Under the pieces are notes generated by a model. It searched no databases. It was not told the DNA's origin and saw nothing but the letters and a program-made list of their open reading frames with translations. Source: Chloroflexota bacterium (GTDB taxonomy: Bacteria > Chloroflexota > Dehalococcoidia > Lucifugimonadales > Lucifugimonadaceae). Taken from it: a DNA stretch of 64,000 bases. Location of the stretch: positions 119,491 to 183,490 of the forward strand of contig JABIFF010000002.1 in the NCBI GenBank assembly GCA_018650845.1. The letters are read 5' to 3'. A program made the position numbers and the translations under genes. Below, one piece after another: positions 42,301 through 51,741 of the stretch; position 1 is the first letter of the stretch; each line of letters begins with the position of its first letter.

Positions 42301-44791
42301 TTGGAGGCCTGGATTCCGGCATGCGACGCAAGTAGGGCTGGTGCGTGGCGTTACAAGTTCGATAATCGCCGACAACCACTTGATCGGAACTATTTCCATT
42401 AAAAGTGCGGATCCGAACGCATTCACAGATCGTGAAATAAGGCTGTACGAACGAATCACGAGGCAGATTTCTGGGTCTGTAGCAGCTTCAGAACTTAGCC
42501 GTGCACTGCGAACTGAGGCGGCCGAGCAGGAGAATTTGGCGGAACTGGGTCGAGTGATGGATGCTTCAAACGATCTCGATGAAGTTTGGCCTGATGCATC
42601 TGCGATCCTTGGACGTATGATCAAATCTGATCGAATTTCTCTCGCTTACAAAAACGAATTCGACAAAGATCGTATTCAAATTCGAACACATGGGACTGAA
42701 TTGCCCATGTCACTGTTCGATTTTTCGTTGCCGATTTATGGTGAACTTTGGGACAGTCCACGTTTGCCGTTCATCCTCGAGAACTCAGATTATCAACAAT
42801 CAAAAACTGCACGTGAAGTTGAAGAGGTTACTCACGCTGCTGGATTGGTCTCAACCCTGTTCGCACCCGTCGTGCGTCGTGAGAAAGTTGTCGCACTGCT
42901 GACTTTTCGATCCAAGACAGAAGAGGCATTTTCTCGTTCGGATGTCCGATTGGCCGGAATGCTCGCAAATCAAATATCTGGCGCGGTGGTGAACTCTCAA
43001 TCGTTCAGGGCGATCGAGCAGGCTGCTGAAAATCGCGATGCACTTTCTGAGCTGGGCAGAATACTTTCTCAGTCTCTGGATCTGGAGGAACAATTTGAAC
43101 AACTTGGAACCCAGATTCAAAAACTCATTCAAGTGGATCGGTTAACTCTCGCCTATCTCACCGATGACGATCAGTACCTCGATCTTCGATACATTTTTGG
43201 TGTACAGCTTGCTGACTTACCAGCCGGCGGGAAATTGAGTCTGCCGCCCGGCGCAGCTGAAGTGCTCCTTGGGTTACGAGATCATTTGCTGGTTGATGAA
43301 GAAAATTGCAAACAATATCCGTGGCTAGAGCCGGTAAGACTCGGCACGATCGAACGTGGATTCCCAACCTTGCTGTTCTGCCCGGTGGTGTGGCAGGACG
43401 AGGTAATCGCACTTCTGACGTTCCGTTCGTCGAAAGAGAATGCATACGACGATGCTGGGCTTCAAATAGCAACATTGATAGCGAATAGGATCGCAGGATC
43501 AGTGGCTAGCTTGGATGCATATCAGGCTACAAAACGTGAAAGTGAAGTCAGGCAAGCTCTCGCTGACATCAGTGTGATGGCATCGCAAGACCTAAATTTG
43601 GAAAGTGCCGGTAGACGAATTGCGGAAGGAATCCGGTCGTTGTTGTCATTTGATCGATTCTCGATCGCAACGTTCGTTCCCGAATCTCAGCACCGAATAT
43701 TGGAATACTTCGAAGGAGTTTCTCTGGGCGATGACTACTTCGGCAAAGATTTAGGCAAACTCGAAATCGCCTCGGACTGGAGTTGGGACGATTTTCTTGC
43801 GGTGGATCCTCGTTGGAGCGAGAGGGATGACCTTCTCCGGGCATTTGGCCTCAATTCCATAATTGCGATGCCGATCGGCGTAGAACAATCGATGCCATCC
43901 GGGTTCATCACGATATGGAGTGAACAATCTGATGCTTATGGGCCTGATGAACGCGAATTATTTCGACAGATAGCCATACACATCACCCCGGCCGTTCAGA
44001 ACGCTAAGTTCTACGAGCAATCGACCCAACTCACTAAACAACGTGAGCAAAGTATGGAGCTTGATCAGGAAAACAAAGAACTTCAGCGAATTGCCGACGC
44101 TCGAAGCGAGTTCTTGTCGACTGTTTCGCACGAATTGCGAACGCCGCTTACAGCCATTTCTGCTTTTGCCGATATTCTGCATCGGAACGGCTCTGGAAAC
44201 CTATCAACAAGACAAATAGATCAGCTAGAAGTCGTGCGAAGGTCGTCGAGCAATCTGGCCGAGCTTATTGACGATCTGTTGGATGTATCACGTGCCGATG
44301 GCGGAAATCTCCAAGTCGAATTCCTACCGTTCAACTTCTCAGAAATGTTGGATGAATTCGTTGTCGGTGCTCGGAGTATGACCGACGAGAAAAGGCAATC
44401 GTTCGTCATCAACACGCCTGAGAATCCGATTTGGTTAGACGCCGATAGATCGAGATTGCTTCAAATATTGAACAATCTCGTGTCTAACGCTTCGAAATAT
44501 TCACCTGAGCAGACCACCGTCACGATAAACGTCTCCACGAATCGGGATGAATTGGCGGTCGAAGTGCAGGACAGTGGCATCGGAATTTCCAACGATGATT
44601 TGAAACATGTATTCGAACCGTTTTTCCGATCCAAAAGCGTCGCCACTCGTCAGGAACTTGGAACAGGACTCGGCCTTTCGGTCGTGAAGTCGCTAGTCGA
44701 ACTCCATTCGGGATCGATCGATGTTTCGAGTGAACTCGATGGCTTCACAACAGTTGTTATGAAAATACCGAGAATCATCCAACCCGGTTAA
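39332..44791 (+). CDS. Giant soluble histidine kinase with nine tandem GAF domains
   Basis: An 1819-residue sensor kinase with TTG start and no membrane segment. Nine GAF-like units begin near residues 28, 208, 379, 552, 725, 895, 1068, 1236 and 1406, giving a period of about 171 residues. Each opens with a helix such as VLAELSR or LAELGRV, has an IP.DRLV strand, and ends in a helix like EIAEQIA. A coiled linker (ENKELQRIADARSE) precedes HisKA with FLSTVSHELRTPLTAI (His near 1599), then HATPase (NNLVSNASKY, VQDSGIGI, GTGLGLSVVK). Units three and four are nearly alike (GLRSAMYAPLVSDGQLIGT and GLRSAIYAPLIAEGRLIGT), showing recent duplication. Its kinase core matches that of the three-GAF kinase at 30209. 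The ligands are unknown. Confidence 0.92.
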   Translation: MVRSEHPKNSTPTGDGEIAKKELSASDLRALAELGGVFASDRNLNDSLSWLDSHVKPLISHDRFVVDILSGDRSRITSIYVSGTGRSRLLQGESDSVEGSLAANTALTGEVFIATSVDASVVERFPATSYTVDNGIKSWMSIPLISDGYSFGSASFLSHTDGAFSDRHLQLAEIVSTHVASAVNTTRLVEQLKDESTSLQRDQVRDSAIREIGLTIASTLNIEDAFEDFSDLVRMLIPAEYISVIRIRENDTTIRDPFIAGDIVRRDPVDLDSSIAGLLAREMTSFLANLETAKQQEEMIAAMPATEFDVNHGFRSILSVPLLAGDTCVGAIHLRDSSVGKFTREHVEIAEQIATYVAPAVVNADLHFEIQRESEIQEVLVKTSRLMSSTVSIGEIMPGLRELVNSILPADRLVVSLIDESTNTILDSYMDGVPMPDQALITGFKSRSAGSIRTAVERTVSVMPTEEIDSATEESDRGAFLTRQAGLRSAMYAPLVSDGQLIGTINVKSSWPHAYGESEQATFGQIAQQIVGSIAAAEYALALQSEFEVQEVLAELSRTIASASSLDEVFDDICKLLGTIVPIDRLVIALEQEDTGQVRDSHVFGVPVPGWDDSSDERPRGTAPAAAAKNLELVITPTKVLDEVSLEKDGGIYYSKAAGLRSAIYAPLIAEGRLIGTLNAKSKSPDAYGIREQSVFELIAQQLASSLGTSIYSQALQTEVQRQESLADLGRVITASKDLSSAFDEISTVISRIVPIDTLFISTLVPETDLARIRLIWGDASPQVRIGTDYPVEHSQVELVLKSGEPLHIGERNIDELARTIPRLVIDIDHGLRSQITVPLVSNGKTIGILGVRSLTTNAYTSQHVALTSLIAGHIAGAVEKDELTFQSLQVSKENEVLAEIGRLMSSSVDLGEVIEEFDSLLKSVIPHDRMVIALLEDDDRYLVDHYLVGQALPAWDARPRRRFDEFKPWSEKDNWFTFSASMTDESSPNWRPGFRHATQVGLVRGVTSSIIADNHLIGTISIKSADPNAFTDREIRLYERITRQISGSVAASELSRALRTEAAEQENLAELGRVMDASNDLDEVWPDASAILGRMIKSDRISLAYKNEFDKDRIQIRTHGTELPMSLFDFSLPIYGELWDSPRLPFILENSDYQQSKTAREVEEVTHAAGLVSTLFAPVVRREKVVALLTFRSKTEEAFSRSDVRLAGMLANQISGAVVNSQSFRAIEQAAENRDALSELGRILSQSLDLEEQFEQLGTQIQKLIQVDRLTLAYLTDDDQYLDLRYIFGVQLADLPAGGKLSLPPGAAEVLLGLRDHLLVDEENCKQYPWLEPVRLGTIERGFPTLLFCPVVWQDEVIALLTFRSSKENAYDDAGLQIATLIANRIAGSVASLDAYQATKRESEVRQALADISVMASQDLNLESAGRRIAEGIRSLLSFDRFSIATFVPESQHRILEYFEGVSLGDDYFGKDLGKLEIASDWSWDDFLAVDPRWSERDDLLRAFGLNSIIAMPIGVEQSMPSGFITIWSEQSDAYGPDERELFRQIAIHITPAVQNAKFYEQSTQLTKQREQSMELDQENKELQRIADARSEFLSTVSHELRTPLTAISAFADILHRNGSGNLSTRQIDQLEVVRRSSSNLAELIDDLLDVSRADGGNLQVEFLPFNFSEMLDEFVVGARSMTDEKRQSFVINTPENPIWLDADRSRLLQILNNLVSNASKYSPEQTTVTINVSTNRDELAVEVQDSGIGISNDDLKHVFEPFFRSKSVATRQELGTGLGLSVVKSLVELHSGSIDVSSELDGFTTVVMKIPRIIQPG

Positions 44792-44795
44792 CCGG

Positions 44796-46532
44796 CTATT
44801 CCGGAGTCGGAAGTTCTCTACGTGGTCCAAGTCGAGCTGCAATTACCGGCCCGCCGCCATGATTGTGCCGCGTGATCGTTCCCAACTTTGGCCTGAGCGA
44901 GAATCCCGGATTCTCCCAATCTTCCACTTCACACCGTTCTGCCCACTCGTTGTAGTACTTGATCATTGAAGTCGCTCGTTCGCGCTCTCCATTGATCAAA
45001 TCGTTCAACTCAGTTCGATCGTCTCGAATGTTGTACAGCTCCCAGACTGCTTTGGATTCAGGATCGGCTGGATCACCGATTTCGCTGACAAGCTTCCAGT
45101 CGCCCATTCGAACGGCGCGGTTCCCTTCGTGCTCCCATGCAATTGGCGTGTCACGCTCCCAATCGTTGCCACTCAAAACTTGGGCAAACGATTCACCCTC
45201 AGCTGGCTTTATATCTTTGCCCTTGAACGTGGTCGGGTAGTTCGCGCCTGCTATATCGAGCAACGTAGCGTTGATATCGATGATGTGAGCCGGATTATTA
45301 AATATCGAACCCTTTTCAGCGACGCCGTCTGGCCAACTTATGATGAACGGCGTCGAAATGCCGCCTTCGTGTGTGTAGTGCTTGAATAGCCTGAATGGCG
45401 TGTTGTTGACGTTCGCCCACGCGATGTCGAGGCTGGCAAAAGTATCGGCTGGTCCCGGGTCAATCGAAGGCGAATTCCCGGTGCGTACAACTCGACCATC
45501 GACAGTTGGATAGTTGTAGCGGGAAGGGTCGGGTGCTGGCGAATCTTCCGCAAGGAATTCAGCACAGCCACCGTTGTCGGCCAGGAACACGACAACCGTG
45601 TTGTCAGCTTCGCCCGTTTCTTCAAGCTTCGCCATCAGCTGACCGATGCCACGGTCGACTTGTTCAACCTGTGCTGAATACACAGCCATCTGAAGATCTC
45701 GCCACTCTTTATCGGGTGCTTCATCCCACGGCAGTACGCCTGAATCACGAGGGGACAGTTTCCAGCTTGGATCTACCACGCCGAGTCCACGTTGAGTCTC
45801 GTGGCGGTTCATGCGCGTCTCGTCCCAGCCCTGCGAATGCTTTCCTCGATACTGCTCAATATCATCGGGCCAAGCATGAAGCGGCCAGTGTGGGGCGGTG
45901 AACGCCATGTAGAGGAAGAATGGATCGTCACGGTGCACTGCGTCGTCGACAAACTGGGTTGCCTTGTCGGCGATAGCATCGGTGAAGTGATAATCGGTCG
46001 TGTCGATGCTTATTCGAGTCGTGTCGTCCATAAGCATGTTCGGGTTGTAGTAGCTTCCACCTCCGGAAAGGATGCCGTAGAAACGATCGAACCCTCGACC
46101 CTTAGGCGATGGGTAGCCGAGCATGTCGGGGTGCCAGCCCTCGGGCAGATTTCCTTGTTCGCCGCCCACGTGCCATTTGCCAGCCATCAGCGTTCGGTAT
46201 CCGGCGGTTTTCAGAACTTCGGCGATAGTCACGCAGTTGTCGTTCAAATAGCCCTGATATGCCGGGACGCCAAGATCGTTGATCATGTGACCAATGCCAG
46301 CTTGTTGCGGATTTAGTCCTGTAAGCAAGGCAGCGCGTGAAGGACAGCATCGAGCCGAGTTGTACATCTGTGTGAATCGAACGCCCTTACCAGCTAGCTT
46401 GTCGAGGTTGGGCGTGCGAATCTCCGATCCGTAGCACCCCAAATCCGACCATCCAAGATCATCGGCCATGATCAGCACGATATTCGGCTTGGTGCTGGCT
46501 GAAGTTTTGTCATCTACTGAACGTTGAGTCAT
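44796..46532 (-). CDS. Sulfatase (formylglycine type)
   Basis: A 578-residue alkaline-phosphatase-superfamily sulfatase. NIVLIMADDLGWSDLGCYG gives the metal aspartates (24, 25). SARCCPSRAALLTG holds the C-x-P-S-R motif, with Cys62 to be turned into formylglycine. GKWHVGG and NNGG-type VFLADNGG complete the site, and the C-terminus is arylsulfatase-like. No signal peptide is evident from the ATG at 46530-46532, chosen because GAGGA lies upstream; an in-frame start 96 bases up exists. It would release sulfate from organic sulfate esters. A formylglycine-generating enzyme must be elsewhere. Confidence 0.9.
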   Translation of the reverse strand: MTQRSVDDKTSASTKPNIVLIMADDLGWSDLGCYGSEIRTPNLDKLAGKGVRFTQMYNSARCCPSRAALLTGLNPQQAGIGHMINDLGVPAYQGYLNDNCVTIAEVLKTAGYRTLMAGKWHVGGEQGNLPEGWHPDMLGYPSPKGRGFDRFYGILSGGGSYYNPNMLMDDTTRISIDTTDYHFTDAIADKATQFVDDAVHRDDPFFLYMAFTAPHWPLHAWPDDIEQYRGKHSQGWDETRMNRHETQRGLGVVDPSWKLSPRDSGVLPWDEAPDKEWRDLQMAVYSAQVEQVDRGIGQLMAKLEETGEADNTVVVFLADNGGCAEFLAEDSPAPDPSRYNYPTVDGRVVRTGNSPSIDPGPADTFASLDIAWANVNNTPFRLFKHYTHEGGISTPFIISWPDGVAEKGSIFNNPAHIIDINATLLDIAGANYPTTFKGKDIKPAEGESFAQVLSGNDWERDTPIAWEHEGNRAVRMGDWKLVSEIGDPADPESKAVWELYNIRDDRTELNDLINGERERATSMIKYYNEWAERCEVEDWENPGFSLRPKLGTITRHNHGGGPVIAARLGPRRELPTPE

Positions 46533-46704
46533 TTGATGAATGTCCTCGAATCCGATTAATTTTGCGTTTGGCGGTTTAGGCAATGACCGAAACTCTACTC
46601 TTGCCCGGAGTGGTTGAGTGACTGCCAAATGCGCCGACTGTGCTAAGTTCGCTCACGAGGTATTCGTATCTGTTCCTCAAAGCATTTGTACGGGAGAATT
46701 TTAG

Positions 46705-47832
46705 TTGGCTGATCGCTTCGATTGCATTGTTATTGGTGTCGGCGGAATGGGAAGTTCAGCCGTGCACAATCTCGCAAGCAGAGGACAAAAAGTTCTCGGC
46801 CTAGAGAAGTTCGATATACCGCACACTGAAGGCTCGTCACACGGTGTGAATCGAATCATTCGCCTCGCCTACTACGAAGACCCCTCCTACGTTCCGTTGT
46901 TGCGGCGTGCCTACGAAATGTGGAACGACATTGAATCGGAGGCTGGTGAGCAACTTCTGTACAAAGTTGGGTCAATCGACACTGCACCTTCCGGGCACGA
47001 GGTATTTGAAGGGTCTCTGAAATCGTGTTTAGAGCACGATATTCCTCACGAAGTGCTGGACCATCAGCAGATAAACAATCGGTTCCCCGGCTACCAGATG
47101 CCGCCCGGTCAGATGGGGCTCTACCAAAAAGACGGCGGATTCGTGCTCTCGGAACGGGCAATCATCGCTTACGTGAACGCTGCTGTGGCTGCCGGTGCTG
47201 AAATCCACGCACGGGAATCTGTAGTGAAGTGGGAGACTGAGGGCGATGGTGTACGTGTGTTCACTGATCGAGCGGAGTACACAGCTGATCGACTTGTGAT
47301 TACTGCGGGAGCTTGGGCTGCGGGGATGGTGCCTTCTCTTGAAGAGTTGGCCGTTCCTGAACGACAGGTTTTGGCTTGGCTTCAGCCAGAAGAACCTGCG
47401 CTGTTCGCTCCCGAAAATTTTCCGGTTTTCAACGCATTCTTCGAAGAGGGACGCTACTACGGTTTCCCTGTGTTCGGAATTCCCGGATTCAAAATTGGCC
47501 GGTATCACCATCTGGAAGAAGTGATTGACCCTGATCACGTCGAACGAGAAGTAACTCAGGAAGATGAAGATATTTTAAGGGCTGCTGCAGCTCGCTACTT
47601 CCCGAAGTCGAATGGGACTTTGATGACGCTGAAAACGTGCATGTTCACGAATACACCGGACGAACACTTCATCATCGACGTGGTACCCGGTACGCCACAG
47701 GTTTCTGTGGCGGCAGGCTTTTCAGGTCATGGTTTCAAATTCGCAAGCGTTGTCGGTGAAATCCTTGGTGATTTGGCGATAGACGGCGAAACAATCCACA
47801 ATATCGACCTGCTGAATATCAACAGGTTTTAG
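46705..47832 (+). CDS. Sarcosine oxidase/N-methyltryptophan oxidase-like flavoenzyme
   Basis: A 375-residue FAD amine oxidase. The FAD motif CIVIGVGGMGSSAVHNLA is followed by LGLEKFDIPHTEGSSHGVNRIIRLAYYED, a typical MSOX/SolA segment. KTCMFTNTPDEHFIID carries Cys312, the residue that binds FAD covalently in the family. GFSGHGFKFASVVGE is the C-terminal FAD motif. It oxidises N-methyl or secondary amino acids to aldehyde, amine and H2O2. The start is TTG with GGGAG upstream. Divergent from the sulfatase gene, alone in its direction. Confidence 0.9.
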   Translation: MADRFDCIVIGVGGMGSSAVHNLASRGQKVLGLEKFDIPHTEGSSHGVNRIIRLAYYEDPSYVPLLRRAYEMWNDIESEAGEQLLYKVGSIDTAPSGHEVFEGSLKSCLEHDIPHEVLDHQQINNRFPGYQMPPGQMGLYQKDGGFVLSERAIIAYVNAAVAAGAEIHARESVVKWETEGDGVRVFTDRAEYTADRLVITAGAWAAGMVPSLEELAVPERQVLAWLQPEEPALFAPENFPVFNAFFEEGRYYGFPVFGIPGFKIGRYHHLEEVIDPDHVEREVTQEDEDILRAAAARYFPKSNGTLMTLKTCMFTNTPDEHFIIDVVPGTPQVSVAAGFSGHGFKFASVVGEILGDLAIDGETIHNIDLLNINRF

Positions 47833-47866
47833 ATATCAATACTTGTGGGTAGGACTGCTGAAAGTG

Positions 47867-48739
47867 CTATTCCCAGGGAACCTCAAGAAGTTCTTCGCCC
47901 CAAATTACCGGGCCGTCAAAGACGCTCTTCACTTCAAACAGTGCTTGTGACTTACGGACAGGTTCTTCCATCTTTCCTTGCTGGTGAACCAACGCCAATC
48001 GCTTCACACCGGCGTCGACAGCGGTTTGCGCCGCGCCAAACGTGCCAGTTTCAGTATCGTAGCTAGGCGATCCCGGGATCATATCTTCGTCGATCTTGAT
48101 GCACTCCATGACCAGTAGATCTGCGCCAGTAGCGAGATCCGTCAGCGATTTGCAGGGGCTAGTGTCACCCGAGAAAACAATCGAACCTTCATCGGAATCA
48201 ATGCGATATGCGAGTGAATCAAGATAAGGCTGGACGTGGTCGACGGGAGCCGCTGTGATCTCCCAATTCTTGCCAGTGGCAACGGTGCCAGGTCCGATAT
48301 CCCGGGCATGAATCTTCGGTGGCTTACGAGGTGGAATCCCACCGCGTTCTACGTATGCAGCGACGCTAAGTGGGTGCTTGGTTCGAGCCACGATATCGTG
48401 CCAGTAGGCGCCGTTTGGCTCCCCGAGTAATCGGTCAGTGAGCTGCTCGGTCAGCTTTGGGCCATAAACCTGCAGTTCGCTCTCCTTGCCGATCGACATA
48501 TCGAATCGGGTGAGAAGGAACGATGGATAGTCAGCGTCGTGATCTGAGTGATGGTGGGTGAAGAACATCCTATCGACCTGCGTCGATTGGAAGCCTGCTT
48601 TGTGGAGCTTGTAGTTCGCACCATGCCCGCAATCGAACATCAGCCATTCGTCGCCAATACCTACGAGAAACGATGAGCCCCAGTGCGCCATATCGGGAGC
48701 TGGCGTGCCTGTACACAGCATTATTACTCGGGGTGCCAT
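47867..48739 (-). CDS. MBL-fold metallo-hydrolase (RNase Z/arylsulfatase-like)
   Basis: A 290-residue metallo-beta-lactamase-fold enzyme. MFFTHHHSDHDADYPSFLL is the HxHxDH site. YRIDSDEGSIVFSGDTSPC and the LALVHQQG segment give further ligands. The LLTRFDM and YRI elements and overall length point to the tRNase Z-like group, which also includes some phosphodiesterases and sulfatases. It is the last of the minus-strand genes running from 51580 back, with gaps of a few to about 90 bases between them. The substrate is not predictable. Confidence 0.85.
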   Translation of the reverse strand: MAPRVIMLCTGTPAPDMAHWGSSFLVGIGDEWLMFDCGHGANYKLHKAGFQSTQVDRMFFTHHHSDHDADYPSFLLTRFDMSIGKESELQVYGPKLTEQLTDRLLGEPNGAYWHDIVARTKHPLSVAAYVERGGIPPRKPPKIHARDIGPGTVATGKNWEITAAPVDHVQPYLDSLAYRIDSDEGSIVFSGDTSPCKSLTDLATGADLLVMECIKIDEDMIPGSPSYDTETGTFGAAQTAVDAGVKRLALVHQQGKMEEPVRKSQALFEVKSVFDGPVIWGEELLEVPWE

Positions 48740-48832
48740 TCGATCCTCCTGCGATCTTGGTAGTCGATCTAATACAAGAGGAAATTTAGCTGATTCCCAA
48801 CGGGTGAGACAGCGACACTGTCAGAATAAAAA

Positions 48833-49795
48833 TTAGTACTGCAGTTGCTTATCAACGACGTTGATGAGTGGCTGCCCCGAAACGTAACGTCGCAAGTTTT
48901 CCGCAAAAACGTCGACTGTTCGTTCGTCGAGATGTGCTTTCTCTGAGTTACCAGCGATGTGCGGAGTGATGATGACGTTTGGCAGATCCCAAAGTTCGTT
49001 ATCGGCCGGAAGTGGTTCAACGACAGTGGTGTCGAGTCCTGCACCGGCGATACCACCCGATTTCAAAGCAGATACCAGGGCATTGTGATCGACCAAACGA
49101 CCCCGAGAAGTAACAACCAATCGAGCTGACGATTTCATCCGAGCCAGCTCAGCCTCGCCGATCATGCCAGCGTTCTTCGCTGTGTAGGGGGCAGTTACGA
49201 CGACGTAATCTGATTGATCAAGGAGATCGTTGAGTCTTGAAAGCCCCCACACGTCCTCGACGATTGGGTCGCCATCAACAGGCTGCTCATCAACTGCGAT
49301 TACAGTCATTCCCAGCGCCTTTGCTCTCCAGCCGATCTCTTTTCCAGATTTGCCAAGCCCGACAATGCCGCAGGTCTTATTGCCAAGATATTCGACAACA
49401 CCTAATGCGCCGTCCTGATCCCATTTGTGATCAGACTTGTCGGCCCAGAATTTTGGGAGCTGACGAGCAAGCGCGAGCATCAGCGTCACGCCGTGTTCAC
49501 CGATCATCGGTGCGCCTGCGCCTCGTGCATTCGTAACTTGTACGTCGGTGTCGGCGATTCCGGGAACAGCGTTGAACAACCCTTCCATGCCAGCGTCGAG
49601 AGTCTGAATCCACTTCAGTTTTTTAGCGGCAGCGAACTGTTCGTCGGTTAGGTAACCAAACACAGCCTCGGCATCGCCAATTTTGCTGAGAATATCTTCG
49701 TTCGAGTACGCCTCGACCAAATCTAGATCAGGATGCTCTTCTCGAAGGGCAGGGTAGTAAGGAGCGCCGAAGTCGGCAAGTAGAAGTGCTTTCAT
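48833..49795 (-). CDS. D-2-hydroxyacid dehydrogenase
   Basis: A 320-residue NAD-dependent dehydrogenase. CGIVGLGKSGKEIGWRAKALGM is the NAD(P) motif (GxGxxG), and VVTSRGRLVDHNALVSALKSGGIAGAGLD is the conserved helix-turn. VIITPHIAGNS carries the catalytic histidine, and the Arg and Glu are in the surrounding motifs. It interconverts a 2-oxoacid and D-2-hydroxyacid. It sits between the metallo-hydrolase and the ceramidase-like gene in one minus-strand run, so joint catabolism is likely. Confidence 0.9.
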   Translation of the reverse strand: MKALLLADFGAPYYPALREEHPDLDLVEAYSNEDILSKIGDAEAVFGYLTDEQFAAAKKLKWIQTLDAGMEGLFNAVPGIADTDVQVTNARGAGAPMIGEHGVTLMLALARQLPKFWADKSDHKWDQDGALGVVEYLGNKTCGIVGLGKSGKEIGWRAKALGMTVIAVDEQPVDGDPIVEDVWGLSRLNDLLDQSDYVVVTAPYTAKNAGMIGEAELARMKSSARLVVTSRGRLVDHNALVSALKSGGIAGAGLDTTVVEPLPADNELWDLPNVIITPHIAGNSEKAHLDERTVDVFAENLRRYVSGQPLINVVDKQLQY

Positions 49796-49813
49796 TTGGT
49801 TAGTAGGCTCGGT

Positions 49814-51178
49814 CTAAAGGTTTTTGAGAACGTTAATTGCTGTTTCGATTAGTGCTTCACCAGCCTCGGGTGCGTAAGGGCTGGTCGTAGTTCCGTAGTA
49901 GCGACGGTACTTCTTCATATCGACGATTTCAGTTACCGGAATATCTTTGATTTCTTCGTGCGGCTGCCTTGAAGAGATATATCCGATGTAGTCATCGCAG
50001 TAACTGGCTACCCAGGGACGGTCATTCGGGAATGCATCTTTGATGACTGTGCCAATTTCATTGAACAGTTCGCCGGCGTGGGCTGAAATTAGAGTGCTGC
50101 CGATACGGAATCCACGCACGACAAGCACTGCCTCGGGAAGCGACTGTTTAGTGGCGAGACCGACCTCGTTGTTGCCCCAGCCGTAAAGCTCGGGGTGTCG
50201 TTCTGCCGTATTGGCAGTAGTCGTACCGGGTAGCCAAGTTTCGCCTGAGTATGATCCGAGATTTGCACGAAGCTTCTCACGGTTTTCCAATGCAGATTCG
50301 AGCGACCAATTTACTTGGTGTCTTGGCAGCGATAGCGGTGCCGATTCGACACCCAGAGAAATATCTCTGCTGCCGTTTCCGATACCACCGGATACTTCTA
50401 ATGCAGCCTCTGCCAGCGATTTGCCAAGCAATCTAGTGTCTTCATGGGAATGAAGATGCTCTGAGGCTGTGTTGCCGAACCACCAGTCAAACGGGTGAAT
50501 ATCGCCGGCGGCACCTTGTATGTACAAAGCGACTGTGCCGGTAGATTGTTCCTCAATCTCAGCTGACATTTCTCCAGCGAAATCTCCCGACCATTCGAGA
50601 TATTGACCGCCATCGGCAACTCCGTGACAGGCGAAGTTCACAAGATGAGCAATCGTATTGCCTTGATCGTCATCGATCTTCATCACACCTAGCTCGGTAT
50701 CGACGGGCTTTTCCGGGTACTGCCGATTCACCGTCCAGTTATCGAACGAGCCTAGGCCGGAACCGACACTCACTGGAACTGCCTGATTGGCTGCGTTGAA
50801 CACGCAACCTGCCACTTGATCGGCAAGCCATGTGGTCCACGTCATCCACTCGCTAGGAAGCGAAACGATCGTGTCGGGAGAAGTGTGATTGTGAGTGAAA
50901 TTCAGCAGAACATTGTCGGCCGGAATTCCAGCGACCTGAAATATTCTTGCCTTGATCGCCTGAACCGTTTCAGACGTGAGTCCCGCAATTTCCAGAGATA
51001 TGACGGCTATCGACATTCCTTCACGTTCGAACACTACTGAACGAGCGTGGATATCACGATGTATGCCTTTGGCGACTCCCTGTCGAAGTCCCCAGTTTCC
51101 CATTGGGTAGCCAACGGGTGGCGTTATTACGGTTCTCGCCGCACCTGCGTTGGTGCGGACTTCAGATGGATTTGCCAA
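49814..51178 (-). CDS. Neutral ceramidase-like N-terminal domain protein
   Basis: A 454-residue protein of the neutral/alkaline non-lysosomal ceramidase N-terminal domain family. GAARTVITPPVGYPMGNWG and the HARSVVFEREGMSIAVISLE segment open it. LLNFTHNHTSPDT provides the zinc-binding histidines, NFACHGVADGG another, and GAAGDIHPFDWW the catalytic region. No signal peptide is seen, and the C-terminal ceramidase domain is missing, as in many environmental paralogues whose substrates are unknown. It starts with TTG six bases after the VOC gene stop, so the two are coupled. Confidence 0.85.
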   Translation of the reverse strand: MANPSEVRTNAGAARTVITPPVGYPMGNWGLRQGVAKGIHRDIHARSVVFEREGMSIAVISLEIAGLTSETVQAIKARIFQVAGIPADNVLLNFTHNHTSPDTIVSLPSEWMTWTTWLADQVAGCVFNAANQAVPVSVGSGLGSFDNWTVNRQYPEKPVDTELGVMKIDDDQGNTIAHLVNFACHGVADGGQYLEWSGDFAGEMSAEIEEQSTGTVALYIQGAAGDIHPFDWWFGNTASEHLHSHEDTRLLGKSLAEAALEVSGGIGNGSRDISLGVESAPLSLPRHQVNWSLESALENREKLRANLGSYSGETWLPGTTTANTAERHPELYGWGNNEVGLATKQSLPEAVLVVRGFRIGSTLISAHAGELFNEIGTVIKDAFPNDRPWVASYCDDYIGYISSRQPHEEIKDIPVTEIVDMKKYRRYYGTTTSPYAPEAGEALIETAINVLKNL

Positions 51179-51184
51179 TTTGGA

Positions 51185-51580
51185 TTATTCCCAGTTTTTG
51201 TATGTGCCGGGGCTAGTCTGGCGCGCCATCTGAATCTGTACACCATCAGGGTCGTAGCTGTTCGAGATAGTTCGACCCGACTGCTGGTTTTCAAATGGCT
51301 CGAATAGGAAATCTACTCCACCAAGGAACTCGATCTCTTTCTGAGCATCAGCCGGGTCGTCGACTAGGAACGAAAGGTGATCGATTCCTAGTTTTTGGCC
51401 TTCTTGCTGTTTGTGCAGTTCGATTCGGACGGGATTTTCATCGTCGCCATTCCAGAGGAAGACGGTCTCGCCATCATCAACTGTGCCTTCAGGACTCATA
51501 CCGTACTTTCGGTAGTACTCGATCGACTTTGATAGGTCGCTGACGATGATGTCGATATGGTCGACTCCGAGGAACTTCAT
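51185..51580 (-). CDS. VOC-family (glyoxalase/dioxygenase-fold) protein
   Basis: A 131-residue protein of the vicinal-oxygen-chelate fold. FLGVDHIDIIVSDLSKSIEYYRKYG opens the first module (metal His), VRIELHKQ supplies the glutamate, GIDHLSFLVDD the second His, and YDPDGVQIQMA the last Glu-like position, here Gln. It is the first gene of the minus-strand run down to 47867 and is divergent from the UGSC-family gene. The reaction is unknown; lyase, epimerase or dioxygenase are all possible. Confidence 0.85.
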   Translation of the reverse strand: MKFLGVDHIDIIVSDLSKSIEYYRKYGMSPEGTVDDGETVFLWNGDDENPVRIELHKQQEGQKLGIDHLSFLVDDPADAQKEIEFLGGVDFLFEPFENQQSGRTISNSYDPDGVQIQMARQTSPGTYKNWE

Positions 51581-51741
51581 TACGGACTCCGTTTTGCCGC
51601 TAGGCCTGCACTTGATTCAAATCGAGGTGCGAGTCTATGCCTGCTGCTCGGCACGCGCCAACGGTGCTATGCTGCCGCCACACGGAATTAGTCGTATACA
51701 TCGGCTTTGTTGGAGCCGCTCCCTTAGGAGGAGACAACGAA

